Origin: Gerris lacustris
Lineage: Eukaryota; Arthropoda; Insecta; Hemiptera; Gerridae
Reading direction: 5' to 3'
Length of the DNA stretch: 64,000 nucleotides
Assembly (NCBI GenBank): GCA_951217055.1
Contig: OX578280.1
Coordinates: 9,488,271 to 9,552,270 of the forward strand
The translations under genes and the position numbers were made by a program. The notes below the pieces were generated by a model. That model saw only the letters and a list, made by a program, of their open reading frames with translations, did no database searches and had not been told where the DNA came from. Shown here one piece after another: positions 55,091 to 64,000 of the stretch; within the stretch, counting starts at the first letter, position 1, and each line of letters begins with the position of its first letter.

Positions 55091-55129
<39 letters not shown>

Positions 55130-55172
55130 GCATATTTCGTTGAATGTAAGAAGCTCGCTTACGCTCGCTTCA
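54414..55172 (+). mobile_element. Family D copy 2, full length
   Basis: CTAGGCATCGCGTGGCTC, TTGAAGCGAGCGTA to TTACGCTCGCTTCA. The shared core is at about 55029-55048, followed by a CAGA run (55093-55125). The 80-aa frame at 54486 is a shadow of the repeat. Confidence 0.85.
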
Positions 55173-55805
55173 ATTTATTTTCAGAAAGTTTGACAGTCGC
55201 AACATTATCCTTATTTTTATGAATTTTGTTCGTTGCAAAGAAATTATGTTCTTTCTATAGAAACACTTTTATAAGGAAAATTCACTGAGATTTTGATATT
55301 ATCGTTGTACAGAAGTTCACTATAAGGAGGTCCGACTGTATCTATAATATCATTATTTGAATCATAATAGTATTATACAATCACAAATTTTGCAACAAAA
55401 CTGAAAAAAAAACTTATCTATTCGTATTATTTATTCTTTTTTTAAGCATTGTCCTGAGTGTATTTGAACAACAAGAGATATCGATAGGCAGCAAAGCCGG
55501 AGCAGAAGAAAATAAAGGAGGAGGAGGAAGGCAAGCTGGCGCCACCCGCCCTAGAAAACAGCTTCCGACCTAAATTTCTTTCACTACCCTTAGAAAAAGC
55601 AAAGTTCGATCAATGACCAAGAAAGAGCTTCATGACTATTCATAAGAAAAGAGATAACAAATCATTCTGCTTGAACTATTAATATTAAGGTGGTTATTAT
55701 TAATATCCGATTTTTTAATAACATTTGTTAAACTATTCATTATTATTTGTTCACATACGTTGTAAAAATAGGGAGTAAGAACTGTGATTACACGCTCTCC
55801 CCACC
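55173..55805. other. Unassigned DNA with a pogo-like right end
   Basis: TATAAGGAGGTCCGACTG + TA at about 55321-55340 is the reverse of a Tigger-like terminus (CAGTCGGACCTCC). Its partner is not seen. The rest has no gene; the 63-aa reverse frame at 55636 is unconvincing. Confidence 0.4.
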
Positions 55806-55862
55806 CAAAAAAACTTTGAAAACACATGAAAATAATTATTTCTCGAAAACGGTTCCGACGAT
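55806..55862 (-). mobile_element. Family C fragment
   Basis: AAAAACTTTGAAAACACATG and TCTCGAAAACGGTTCCGACG. Confidence 0.5.
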
Positions 55863-55867
55863 TATTA

Positions 55868-56629
55868 TTTTTACCTCCAGCAGGGAGAAAAGTTGAACTA
55901 TCTACCGTAGTTTACAGGCAGGGAAGTTACTCATTGCACCCAGTCGGGTTAAACAGGGAGTAATAAAAAATAAGGGAATCATGAACTCTCATGATTCCCT
56001 CCAGTGTTGCCCTATATAAAGCACAAGTAAATAAGGTTGGTGCTTATACACATTTCATTTACTAACATTTGTTTAATGTCTAAACCTATAATGTAATCTT
56101 CACACATGTCACGTAACCTCCACAACGGTTGTCATAATGAATCATCAGTAAAACAACCGAACAAGTTAAAAGTAAAATCATAATTTCTAAATTTAGATTA
56201 TTTAATCCATATGTAAATACATCATTAATCAATACACGACTCAGCTTCCAGCTGATGATTCTCCCATTTAATTTTAGCATTGAAATTCAAATAATTGCTA
56301 TCTATAATTTAATTTTAACTTGATTAAACTTATTTAGAGAATTGTTAATATTATATCTATGATTTTTTGTCTTAAATAAAAATAATAATTGTTTTTTTTT
56401 TGTTGAACAAAATAAATTAAAAATAAAATATTTCCATATTGTTTTCTCCCTTCTGGAGGTAAAATCTTTTGCTTACCTCGGGAGTAAAAATCACTTGCAC
56501 CCTCGCGATAATTAACTCCCTCGGCTTCGCCTCGGGAGTGAACGTTATGGTTCCTGCGAGGCGAAGCCGAGGTAACCAACTTCATCGCTCAGGGTGCAAT
56601 CACTTACTTTACTCCCTTGGTGCGTAAAT
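55868..56629 (+). mobile_element. S2 element (GGAG subfamily), copy 2
   Basis: Inner TIR TTTTACCTCCAGCAGGGAG and CTCCCTTCTGGAGGTAAAA (about 56447). End module: CTCGGGAGTAAAAATCACTT, GCACCCTCGCG, CTCGGCTTCGCCTCGGGAG, TTCATCGCTCAGGGTGC, and TTACTCCCTTGGTGCGTAAA. CAGGGAGTAATAAAAAA and GAACTCTCATGATTCCC lie inside the left part. Confidence 0.82.
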
Positions 56630-57048
56630 TACAATTTTAACAAAATTCTAAAATTTACTCCAAATAAATACCAATCTTACCAAATAACATTAGTTTTCAG
56701 GGAAAAAACTAGTTTATGAGAAAATATCATGAAACGCAAACGGTGAGAGGGTAGGGTTCGATTCCCCGCAAAGAAGTAGATATTTTTATGATAAATATAA
56801 CTGTTCAGTAATAATTAAATGTAGACAAGAAAACAAAACAAATAAAAATAGGAAAAATACTGGACTAAGTAATTATGTGCTTGCCTAAGAGTTATGGGGG
56901 CAGATTTTTAAGGGAGGAAAAAAATTAGGAACTGAACTAGAGCAAAAATTCATTAAAACATTATCAAAGCAAAATAGCAAATATTTCAATTAAATGAGGG
57001 TCAACTGCTTGCACCAAGTTTACTTGAAAAAAAAAAAAAAAAAAAAAA
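56630..57048. other. Unassigned DNA with a tRNA-like family C remnant
   Basis: 56700-56812 contains GTTTATGAGAAAATATCATG and AGGGTTCGATTCCCCG, the tRNA-like end of family C. Poly-A at 57027-57047. Confidence 0.5.
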
Positions 57049-58072
57049 TACTGGGTCAAACCAAGCTTTACTCAAGTATTTGCTCAGTCAAACCAGGTAT
57101 TACTAAAGAATTTGCTCAGTCAAACCAAGCTTTAATAAAGTAGTTGTTAAGTCAAACTAAGCTTTACTATAGTATTTGTTCAGTCAAACCAAGCTTTAAT
57201 AAAGTAGTTGTTAAGTCAAACTAAGCTTTACTATAGTATTTGTTCAGTCAAACCAAGCTTTAATAAAGTAGTTGTTAAGTCAAACTAAGCTTTACTATAG
57301 TATTTGCTCAGTCAAACCAAGCTTTAATAAAGTAGTTGTTAAGTCAAACTAAGCTTTACTATAGTATTTGTTCAGTCAAACCAAGCTTTAATAAAGTAGT
57401 TGTTAAGTCAAACTAAGCTTTACTATAGTATTTGCTCAGTCAAACCAAGCTTTAATAAAGTAGTTGTTAAGTCAAACTAAGCTTTACTATAGTATTTGTT
57501 CAGTCAAACCAAGCTTTAATAAAGTAGTTGTTAAGTCAAACTAAGCTTTACTATAGTATTTGTTCAGTCAAACCAAGCTTTAATAAAGTAGTTGTTAAGT
57601 CAAACTAAGCTTTACTATAGTATTTGTTCAGTCAAACCAAGCTTTAATATAGTAGTTGTTAAGTCAAACTAAGCTTTACTATAGTATTTGCTCAGTCAAA
57701 CCAAGCTTTACTATAGTATTTGTTCAGTCAAACCAAGCTTTACTATAGTATTTGCTCAGTCAAACCAAGCTTTACTATAGTATTTGTTCAGTCAAACCAA
57801 GCTTTACTATAGTATTTGCTCAGTCAAACCAAGCATTACTATAGTATTTGCTCAGTCGAACTAAGCTTCACTAAAGTATTTGCTCAGTCAAACTAAGCTT
57901 TACTAAAGAATTTGTTCAGTCAAACCAAGCTTTACTAAGTATTTGCTCAGTCAAACCAAGCTATACTAAAGTATTTACTCAGTCAAACCAAGCTTTACTA
58001 AAGTATTTGCTCAGTCAAACCAAGCTCAAGCTCTACTAAGTATTTGCTCAGTCAAACCAAGCTTTATTGAAG
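57049..58072 (+). repeat. Satellite, 32-bp monomer with 64-bp dimer core
   Basis: The monomer is CAGTCAAACCAAGCTTTACT + ATAGTATTTGCT. In the middle (about 57115-57680) two variants alternate, one with AATAAAGTAGTTGTTAAGTC and one with ACTATAGTATTTGTTCAGTC, giving an exact 64-bp period over 8-9 dimers. The flanks have plain 32-bp monomers with more substitutions. Confidence 0.95.
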
Positions 58073-58145
58073 AATATTAGATGGTATTTACTATTTTTTA
58101 TTATTATTATTGCTATTCTCCAGGTTAATGGATGCTTTTATTTGT

Positions 58146-58615
58146 TTTGCTTCCGAGCTTACTGCATCGAAAGCTATGTGATCATTGTGAAGATTTCAAA
58201 AATTCCAATACAGAAATCCGTCTTAAATGGAGAGGGGAACATATTTGGTTCCGTGTCTGTCTGTCTGACAGTCGGTCTATCTGCCAGTCACTCAATTTTT
58301 GCGAACAAACATATCCTAATTACAATTCATCCAATTATATTGAAATTTCGATGGTAGGTCATAATTAGTCCATTGTTGGCCCCATATAAGTTTCACCCTT
58401 ATGCACCCATATGTTTCTCTTCCACATGCGCACAAACATACACTTATTTACATCCATATCTTCAAAAGTACTTATCTGATTTTTATGAAATTTCAATGGT
58501 TCTTTTTGATGGTTCAACCGTTCGCGCTCTTTAATTTTTGCTAAATCTATATACTTTAATACAAGTAAAAGATCAAAACAATTTTGACAGATTTAAAAAA
58601 CGGGGGAATAATTAA
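58146..58615 (+). mobile_element. Family F copy
   Basis: TTGCTTCCGAGCTTACTGCA to GACAGATTTAAAAAACGGGG. The 96-aa and 78-aa frames crossing it are the repeat in two frames and not genes. Confidence 0.8.
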
Positions 58616-59099
58616 ATAAATTGGATAATAATAGGTTTCTGACATCCCATAAGTGCGATTACGCAGTCTATTTTAAATAATAATATTTAAATATTCTATT
58701 TTTAATACTATTTACTATATTATTTTTAAGATTATCTCTTATAAAGGTGGAAATAGGAAAATATGGCAAGTTTGAAGCTACTAAAGTAATAATGAGTCAA
58801 GGTCAAATGATAAATTAACATTATTTATAGTATAATAAGTATTTTAGTAAAATTTAATTAAAGTAGATAACAAGAATTCTAGACGGAACATTTAAATAAA
58901 AACTCCTGGTAAAAGTCTGCATATATGTACAATGCTTTACAAAATTGGGAGACTTTAGTAATTAATTAAGCAAAGCGTAAATATATTAGCGTATATATAA
59001 CAAAAGAAATCCCAGCCTAAATAAAAGACATTTTTTTCAGTGCCTTTAACGTCGGGATTAACGCAACATTAGGTTATACTACATTTTTAGGTGGGTACG
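58616..59099. other. Unassigned AT-rich DNA
   Basis: No gene or familiar repeat. Confidence 0.4.
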
Positions 59100-59880
59100 G
59101 GTACATAGCATACATTTTTACGAGCTTCAAAATAATCATCGCATGCGCATTCTAGGCATGCGAAATATACGCATGCGTATTACCGGCAAGAGAGTGTTGC
59201 GTTCACAAAGTGCAGATTTTTGCCGTATATGTGCGTATTCATTTTACGTGGTCGTCAGTTTGTGCCGAATAGTTTATTGGTATGTTAAAAGTAAAATTTG
59301 TTTGAGCTTTGAAAGCCGAGGGATTACTTTGAAGATGGTCTACCTGCAAAGAGTACTGAAAGTAGTGATGGCTTCCGGGGTTTCACAACAGTATCAGAAA
59401 ACACGAAAGCAAGTTTTTCAATTATCATCGAATGTCAATAAACTCGTTCGACGAGTTGGTGGAAATTTTGAGACCACACATGACCAAAATGAACACGACG
59501 TTTAGGAATGCAATAGGTGTTGAAGAAAGATTAACTAAAGAAAGACCAATTACCATGAGGTAAACTATGGAACATTAAGTTATCCATATCGAACATTTTC
59601 ACAAATGTAAATACAACTTTAATGTCACTGGTCACTGCAAAAATTAAAACTACCAATACACACCGACCGATAACCGCACAGTGTGAACACTAGCTTAAGA
59701 ATGCACGTGTTTCTTATCAACTTCCCGGTAGACATCGGCACCTGCATGCAGAGGTGCGCCTTTCCGGTAGAACACTGCAGAGTTGCGAATTTTACGCCTA
59801 GATGTGAACGCTCCTAATTAAAGCAAATATGTTGTCATCTTGCCGAACATATGCAGCCGAAATACGCATGTGCGGAATAG
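59100..59880 (+). mobile_element. Decayed PIF/Harbinger-like region
   Basis: Surrounds the transposase fragment. CGCATGCGCATTC and GTGTGAACACTAGC-type phrases occur on both sides, but ends cannot be fixed. A 120-aa frame (59143-59505) spans non-coding leader and, in the wrong frame, part of the transposase. Confidence 0.5.
59378..59563 (+). pseudogene. Harbinger transposase N-terminal fragment
   Basis: In the frame of 59378 the sequence reads GFHNSIRKHESKFFNYHRMS, then INSFDELVEILRPHMTKMNT, then TFRNAIGVEERLTKER and PITMR, ending at TAA (59561-59563). (K)FF.Y.RMS...FDEL...L.P...K..T..R.AI..EERL is the conserved block before the DDE domain of PIF/Harbinger (HARBI1-like) transposases. Upstream the frame is closed by TGA (59366-59368), and VVMASG in another frame probably continues the protein, so a frameshift lies near 59378. 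The DDE catalytic residues are not present downstream: the sequence after 59563 is not coding. It is a short dead fragment and could be a relic of the source of the MITEs at 13410, 14849 and 22055, though nothing directly links them. Confidence 0.78.
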
Positions 59881-60352
59881 GCATTGTGTATCTTGAAGCA
59901 AAACAAGTTGGTATGGAACCAACTATCTCGCGTTTACGCCAACCTGAATTGTTTATTTTTTATATTTTGTAACAAATTTAAAAATGTCAATTATATCAAA
60001 AGAATGGATGAGTTCGTTGGCCAGAATTTTTGGAGTTCTTTTAGGGGTCAAATTTTTATACTTTAGGGTCAAAAATGGCATAAAAACGTGTTTTTATTTC
60101 TATTTCACCCCTGTCTTATATCAAAATATGACAAAAGTGTACATAACAACAATTACTGTACTCTTAAAGAGCTTTCCAACTACATCTTGAAGGGTGCATA
60201 CTATTTTTACCCCTGTGTACCAATTTTTTTTTTTTTCACCCATCCAAATTCTAAACCAAAATTTTCCTATATTATCATAAGCCAATAATTCGCAGATTTC
60301 TTTGAAAATTCGCTCATTAAGTCATGGTATATGACTGGTCTTTTTAGTTAAT
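59881..60352. other. Unassigned AT-rich DNA
   Basis: Three overlapping short frames (59884-60288) show no domain and AT-driven composition; I do not call them genes. Confidence 0.4.
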
Positions 60353-61012
60353 TGAAGCGAGCGTAAGCGAGCTTCTTACATTCAACGAAATATGCATCAT
60401 GTCTGTCTGTCTGTGTGTAACGTTTACTTGTTCGACGATAACTTGAGTAAAAGTTGACCGATTTAGTTGAAATTTGGTATACATGTTCCTTTTACTTATA
60501 CTCAGGCTAAGTTCGTTGGACAGCGTGATCCGTCCAAGAGTTCGCACGCAATGCTCGCGTAAACGAGAGGTACAAAAATTAAATTGGAATTTCAGGACGG
60601 GAAAAGATTCTATTATCACCTATTCGATGAGACGAAAATTTTTTATAAATAACATTTTTTAGTAAAACTAACAACGACACTGCTATGAATTAATAAAATT
60701 CGCTAAAACTAATAAAGCGGACCTAAACGTTTAAAATAGGGAAAACAACCTTTTTACCGATATCTCTTGATACAAGCAGTAGTATTTGAGTAATGAAGTG
60801 ATACATATATAATATTAGTTTAAAAGCTATTACGGGTGGTTAAGATTCTTATAGTCGTGTTGTGTGTAGGTTTGTTTAGGAAGTAAAGCTTTGTACCGAG
60901 TCCCCACTCTACCCCTCTTCCACTTATCTTCAACTATGACATTCATCATGAAACAAATTTCAATATTCAGTATTTCATTGCTATATGATGAGCTCGCTTC
61001 AATGATAGAGCA
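60353..61012 (-). mobile_element. Family D copy 3
   Basis: TTGAAGCGAGCGTAAGCGAG to GAGCTCGCTTCAATGATAGA. Reversed core at about 60459-60478, ACGCTCGCGTAAACGAG-type block at about 60550. The frames at 60344 and 60474 are shadows. Confidence 0.82.
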
Positions 61013-62008
61013 CTCAATGTGTATGGTATTTCAATTAATTTATACTTAGAAAAGCACCGATATATCATGTATTAAGAAACAGGGACTGGATGGAATTTCA
61101 CGTTGAAAATAACAGAAAACATATTACATTTTTAGGTAACGGTGACAGCAAGAGATTTCACCTAAGTTAACATTTATCTTTCAGTGACAGCAACAGAGAG
61201 AGATTTTAATAAGAATTAACTGTTATCACATTTCTACCTCTCTCACTGATTTATTTTCCGTGTTTATCAAAAACAAAATTTTCAATTTTACAAATTAATT
61301 TGTATAGTTAAATTGATAAAGATATATAAATGCAGATTTACGACAAAGTACAAAATGTTAAATATACAAAATATTTGCATAAATACAAAAAATTAAATTA
61401 TTAAATAAATCAGGAATATTAGGGAAATTAATGTAGTAATTGAAAGCAATTTTTTTTAAGCTCGAAAGAAATAAATAATTTATATATATAATGCAGCTTA
61501 TAGTGTGAGTAGTAAATTTATCCGGATTATAATATAATATAAGTCTAAAAGATCCAAGCACAAAAGGATTATATACACTTAATTCTAGCTTGATGTCTAT
61601 AAGTAGTATGAGCCAGTGTATTATCTATACAGGGTGAACCGCGATAAAATGTCACAACGAAACTGGTGGATTATGGTAAAATGCAACAAAAAAAGTCGGG
61701 TAAGTACAAACCCATTTCTCAATAGTTCTCGAGATATCAATTGATTTCTTTTTTCTGAGTGTTTCACGAAATTTTTTAAAAATAGCTTAATATCTCAAAA
61801 ACTAAAAGTCACAGGGTACTTCAAATTATCAGCTGCTAAACATCTTTATGTCCTGTTACAATTAAAAATGTTGATTGTTTAAAATGCGACCACGAAATTC
61901 CAGAGCTTTTTGCTTTTACCTGAGGGATGTTAGAAGTGTGGCGAATTATGGAAAAACTTCTATATTATGAATTAAAAGAAAATATTTGGTTTCTTTTACT
62001 CGAAATAG
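61013..62008. other. Unassigned DNA with a CAGGGTGAACC element end
   Basis: TACAGGGTGAACCGCGATAA at 61630-61649 is a common kind of insect repeat terminus. No partner end seen. No gene. Confidence 0.4.
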
Positions 62009-62160
62009 TTATTTGTGCAAATAGTGCGCAAAGTGGCACTTTGCTACACTCGAGAGAAATATTAACACACGAGCCGCAAAGGTTCTAGAGGGCGGAAAGG
62101 TTTCTCGAGTGCAGCAAAGACACTTTAAGCTCGAGTTGCACATTAAATTTTTCCTACAGT
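62009..62160 (-). mobile_element. S4 end module (CAAAG / CTCGAG subfamily)
   Basis: TTATTTGTGCAAATAGTGCG, CAAAGTGGCACTTTGC, CACTCGAGAG, then CTCGAGTGCAGCAAAG, ACACTTTAAGCTCGAG and TTGCACATTAAA. The outer words mirror each other as in the S1-S3 modules. Only the module is present; the matching inner TIR was not found. Confidence 0.6.
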
Positions 62161-62454
62161 TAGTTTTTAATATGTAAATAAAATATAAAATAATAGAGAG
62201 TACTTCAACATGAAAAAGATTTAAAGCAATGAAAGTTGTAAAAATCGAACCGATGACTCGAAAGTTAAAATAAAACAAAGACAAAACCTGAGATGTAGTA
62301 ACTTTTTTTTAAAATTAGGCAGCCTGTTTGTTATTTTGCTGACACTTGGATATTTTGCTGCGTGTTTTTTTGACATGTTACAAAAGAATCAAGAAAAAAG
62401 ATTGATAACAGTACAACAATGCCTAATTTTGCTGCCGTGAGTAGATAAAAACAT
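62161..62454. mobile_element. Partial S1-type right end
   Basis: TTAGGCAGCCTGTTTG at about 62317 and CAATGCCTAATTTTGCTGCC, then GTGAGTAGATAAAAACA (about 62434-62450), the S1 inner terminus (compare 13037-13056). It abuts S2 copy 3. Confidence 0.55.
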
Positions 62455-63068
62455 TTTTATCTCCAGTAGGGAGAAAAAGTTATGATTTTGAATTAGTTCA
62501 GAGGGACTAAAGTAAGTCTTTTCATCCCTGAACTCAAAAAGTAGGGAGAAAAGTAAAAGTAGGACGAAAAAGTAAAGACTGCAACTTAATTATTTTATAA
62601 ATAGTAGAAAATGAATGGGTAATGTAATGAAGTTGTTTAAATCAGGTTGGTGACACTGTTTTTTCGACCATGTTTATCTTTGTTTATAACCTGCATCTAA
62701 ATAACCTTCTAGTTGAGTTTAACTGCAATTCTTATTTGATTTTAATATTGAATCTCTCATATCTGCTATTAAAAGTGCTAATAATTATTGTTATTTATTA
62801 AAATAATAAATAAAAACTGTGCAATGGACGAAAATGTGTATTTTCTCCCTACTGGAGATTAAATATTGTATGAACCTCGTGAGTAAAGTGCCATAATTCC
62901 CCTAGCGATGGTTACCTCCCTCGGCTGCGCCTCGGGAATTAAAGAGTCTAATTCTCTCGGCTTCACCTCGGGATTTAGGGGCCATTATAGTTCCTTCGGC
63001 TTCACCTCAAGAACCAACTTCTTCGTTCAGGGAATAATGGCTTACTTTACTCCCTAGGTGCATAAATA
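62455..63068 (+). mobile_element. S2 element (GGAG subfamily), copy 3
   Basis: Inner TIR TTTATCTCCAGTAGGGAG (about 62457) and CTCCCTACTGGAGATTAAAT (about 62847); module ATATTGTATGAACCTCGTG, CTCCCTCGGCTGCGCCTCGG, TCTCGGCTTCACCTCGGG and TTACTCCCTAGGTGCATAAA. The interior is shorter than in copies 1 and 2. Confidence 0.8.
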
Positions 63069-63655
63069 AATGTTTCATCCCTATAGAGATAGGCTATAAA
63101 GTATTTATAAGAAAAAGAAAATCCAATCACTAAGATAATTATCAATATTTTTTTCTTGTTTTCTTTTCTAACTTAAGCCTTTTTTTGTGTTGTTTTATAA
63201 TTTTTCTCTTTATAATTGGGTCTTTTATAGGGTTAATTGGTTTTCTTTAATTAATTATATAAAACCACCCCCAGAACACCTTCACCTTACCCTTTCACCC
63301 TACCCTTTCGCCCTACACCTTCATGCTGCTTCAGGCTACAATATTAATAATATTTAAACATGGTTTTATACGCTTCGAACTTTTATACTTCTTAAAAAGT
63401 CTTTTTGATGTTAGACAGACACTTTTTTACACGGACTTCTATCTCCTGGACTATAATTTCTATTACCTAATTTTCTATTAAACTTGTATAAACATTCTTT
63501 GTTGTTCTTTGATAAGGATGCTCTTCTCCTTCATAAAAGACTTCTTTAGTCCTATCGATTTATAATTTTTCTTACATTTTTTTTTAACTTAAATCTTTTT
63601 TTTTGTATTTTTATAATTTTTCTCTTTAGAATTGAACCTTTTATAGTGTAAAGGT
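63069..63655. other. Unassigned DNA with direct repeat and foldback end
   Basis: TTATAATTTTTCTCTTTA with flanking T-rich sequence occurs twice (about 63197 and 63610), a diverged direct repeat of about 80 bp. 63400-63452 matches one terminus of the foldback at 10930-11520 (GATGTTAGACAGACACTTTT, TATCTCCTGGACTA). Confidence 0.5.
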
Positions 63656-64000
63656 GGAAATACACATGCTAGTTACTCTCACAAAAACATACGAGTAGCT
63701 CGCAGAGGAGAGCTACTGGCATGTGTATACATCAAATAGCATGCGAGTGAAAAGCATGCGAGTGAATCGCATGAGGTTTGATTTTTGTCTTGCCAGTGGC
63801 ACGAGTCGAGGGGAGGGGGAACTGATAAGGCACGAGTAAACAGGCCTGCCAGCGCAAGCTTGCTAGTAGCTAGCACGAGTCTCCCTCAGCCCTTCAGTCT
63901 TCAGTTGCGTTCCTTCCTTTCCGCGGGTATCTGACAACTCATCTACTTTCTCTCGAAGCATTCGCAATTGATTCCTAAAACCATTAAAGTCCCCGAACCG
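63656..64000. other. Window end with 21-bp inverted repeat and GCATGCGAGTGAA repeats
   Basis: ATACACATGCTAGTTACTCT (+C, about 63659) is mirrored by GAGAGCTACTGGCATGTGTA (+T, about 63708-63728). GCATGCGAGTGAA follows twice (about 63740-63765) and GCACGAGT occurs three times. A possible transposon end; the window stops before a partner could be seen. The 65-aa reverse frame is not recognisable. Confidence 0.45.

Noticed and set aside
58067..58368. 96-aa and 78-aa frames
   Set aside because: They overlap in two frames across a family F copy.
59143..59505. 120-aa frame as a gene
   Set aside because: Its C-terminal half lies over the Harbinger fragment but in a different frame, and its N-terminal half is non-coding leader.

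Overview
This 64 kb window is AT-rich, non-coding eukaryotic DNA. It looks like an intergenic or heterochromatic stretch of an arthropod genome, probably an insect. The basis is decayed hAT, PIF/Harbinger/MADF and non-LTR (jockey/CR1-like) fragments, pogo-type and hAT-type non-autonomous elements, 5S- and tRNA-like Pol III sequence, long (TA)n and poly-A tracts, and many dispersed CAGA-rich repeats of a kind I associate with insect genomes. I cannot name the order or species. I found no intact host gene, no functional tRNA or rRNA gene and nothing bacterial or viral. Most open frames are accidents of tandem repeats or of dispersed repeat families. The only credible protein remnants are six short, broken transposon pieces at 20118-20255, 39034-39459 (+), 45157-45582 (-), 47611-47808 (-), 48666-48865 (+) and 59378-59563 (+).

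Repeat families, with my working labels. A: a 5S-rRNA-like segment at one end and the word CGGATAATTCCG at the other (about 958, 6640, 9858, 19270, 22976). B: terminal inverted repeat (TIR) TACTACGTTTTTA (3129, 10044, 33488, 35665, 39612, 42333). C: TIR ACTTTCTCATATA plus a tRNA-like box B (14668, 15752, 18359, 21725, 30248, 33296, 55806, 56700). D: TIR TTGAAGCGAGCG (15853, 54414, 60353) and its relative D2, TIR GGAACGAAG (17792, 33841). E: TIR GGGTCCGTAGGC (5329, 27020, 36391, 38208, 52788). F: GCTTCCGAGCTT (3681, 19795, 26285, 38829, 42958, 43985, 49104, 58146). S: a superfamily with an inner TIR pair plus one asymmetric hairpin end module (S1 at 12052 and 52467; S2 at 40664, 55868 and 62455; S3 at 19854 and 46663; S4 at 62009; S5 at 43517).

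Layout. 0-14 kb: a CAGGGCTTGTAG element holding family A, a 56-bp satellite split by a hAT element, (TA)n, a 53-bp GC-rich minisatellite, a full family A copy with an internal minisatellite, a pogo-like MITE, a 591-bp foldback, S1, and a GC-rich Harbinger-like MITE. 14-28 kb: nested C/D/D2/F/S3 insertions, two matching MITEs, two foldbacks and an E copy. 28-38 kb: a 1-kb array of a 28-bp repeat, two adjacent long TIR elements, and a 2.5-kb inverted-arm element holding B holding E. 38-50 kb: a hAT fragment, S2, S5, a LINE 3' end, a palindromic array of TTTGCGCAAA, S3 inside another TIR element, a second hAT fragment and a MADF-containing TIR element. 50-64 kb: a cluster of CTAGGGAGTGAG words, S1 holding E, D, S2, a 1-kb 32/64-bp satellite, F, a Harbinger fragment, and a cluster of S4/S1/S2 ends.

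Most interesting: (1) the S superfamily, where at least five subfamilies keep one architecture but each repeats its own short word, as expected if a DNA-binding protein and its sites co-evolve; (2) a core, CCAAATTTC then 6 nt then ATCGG followed by a CAGA-rich run, shared at identical spacing by families A, C, D and E; (3) a CTGANGAN-hairpin-GAAA motif at six loci, with compensatory stem changes, resembling but not matching a hammerhead core. All comparisons were made by eye. No alignment or database search was run, so boundaries of decayed copies are approximate.
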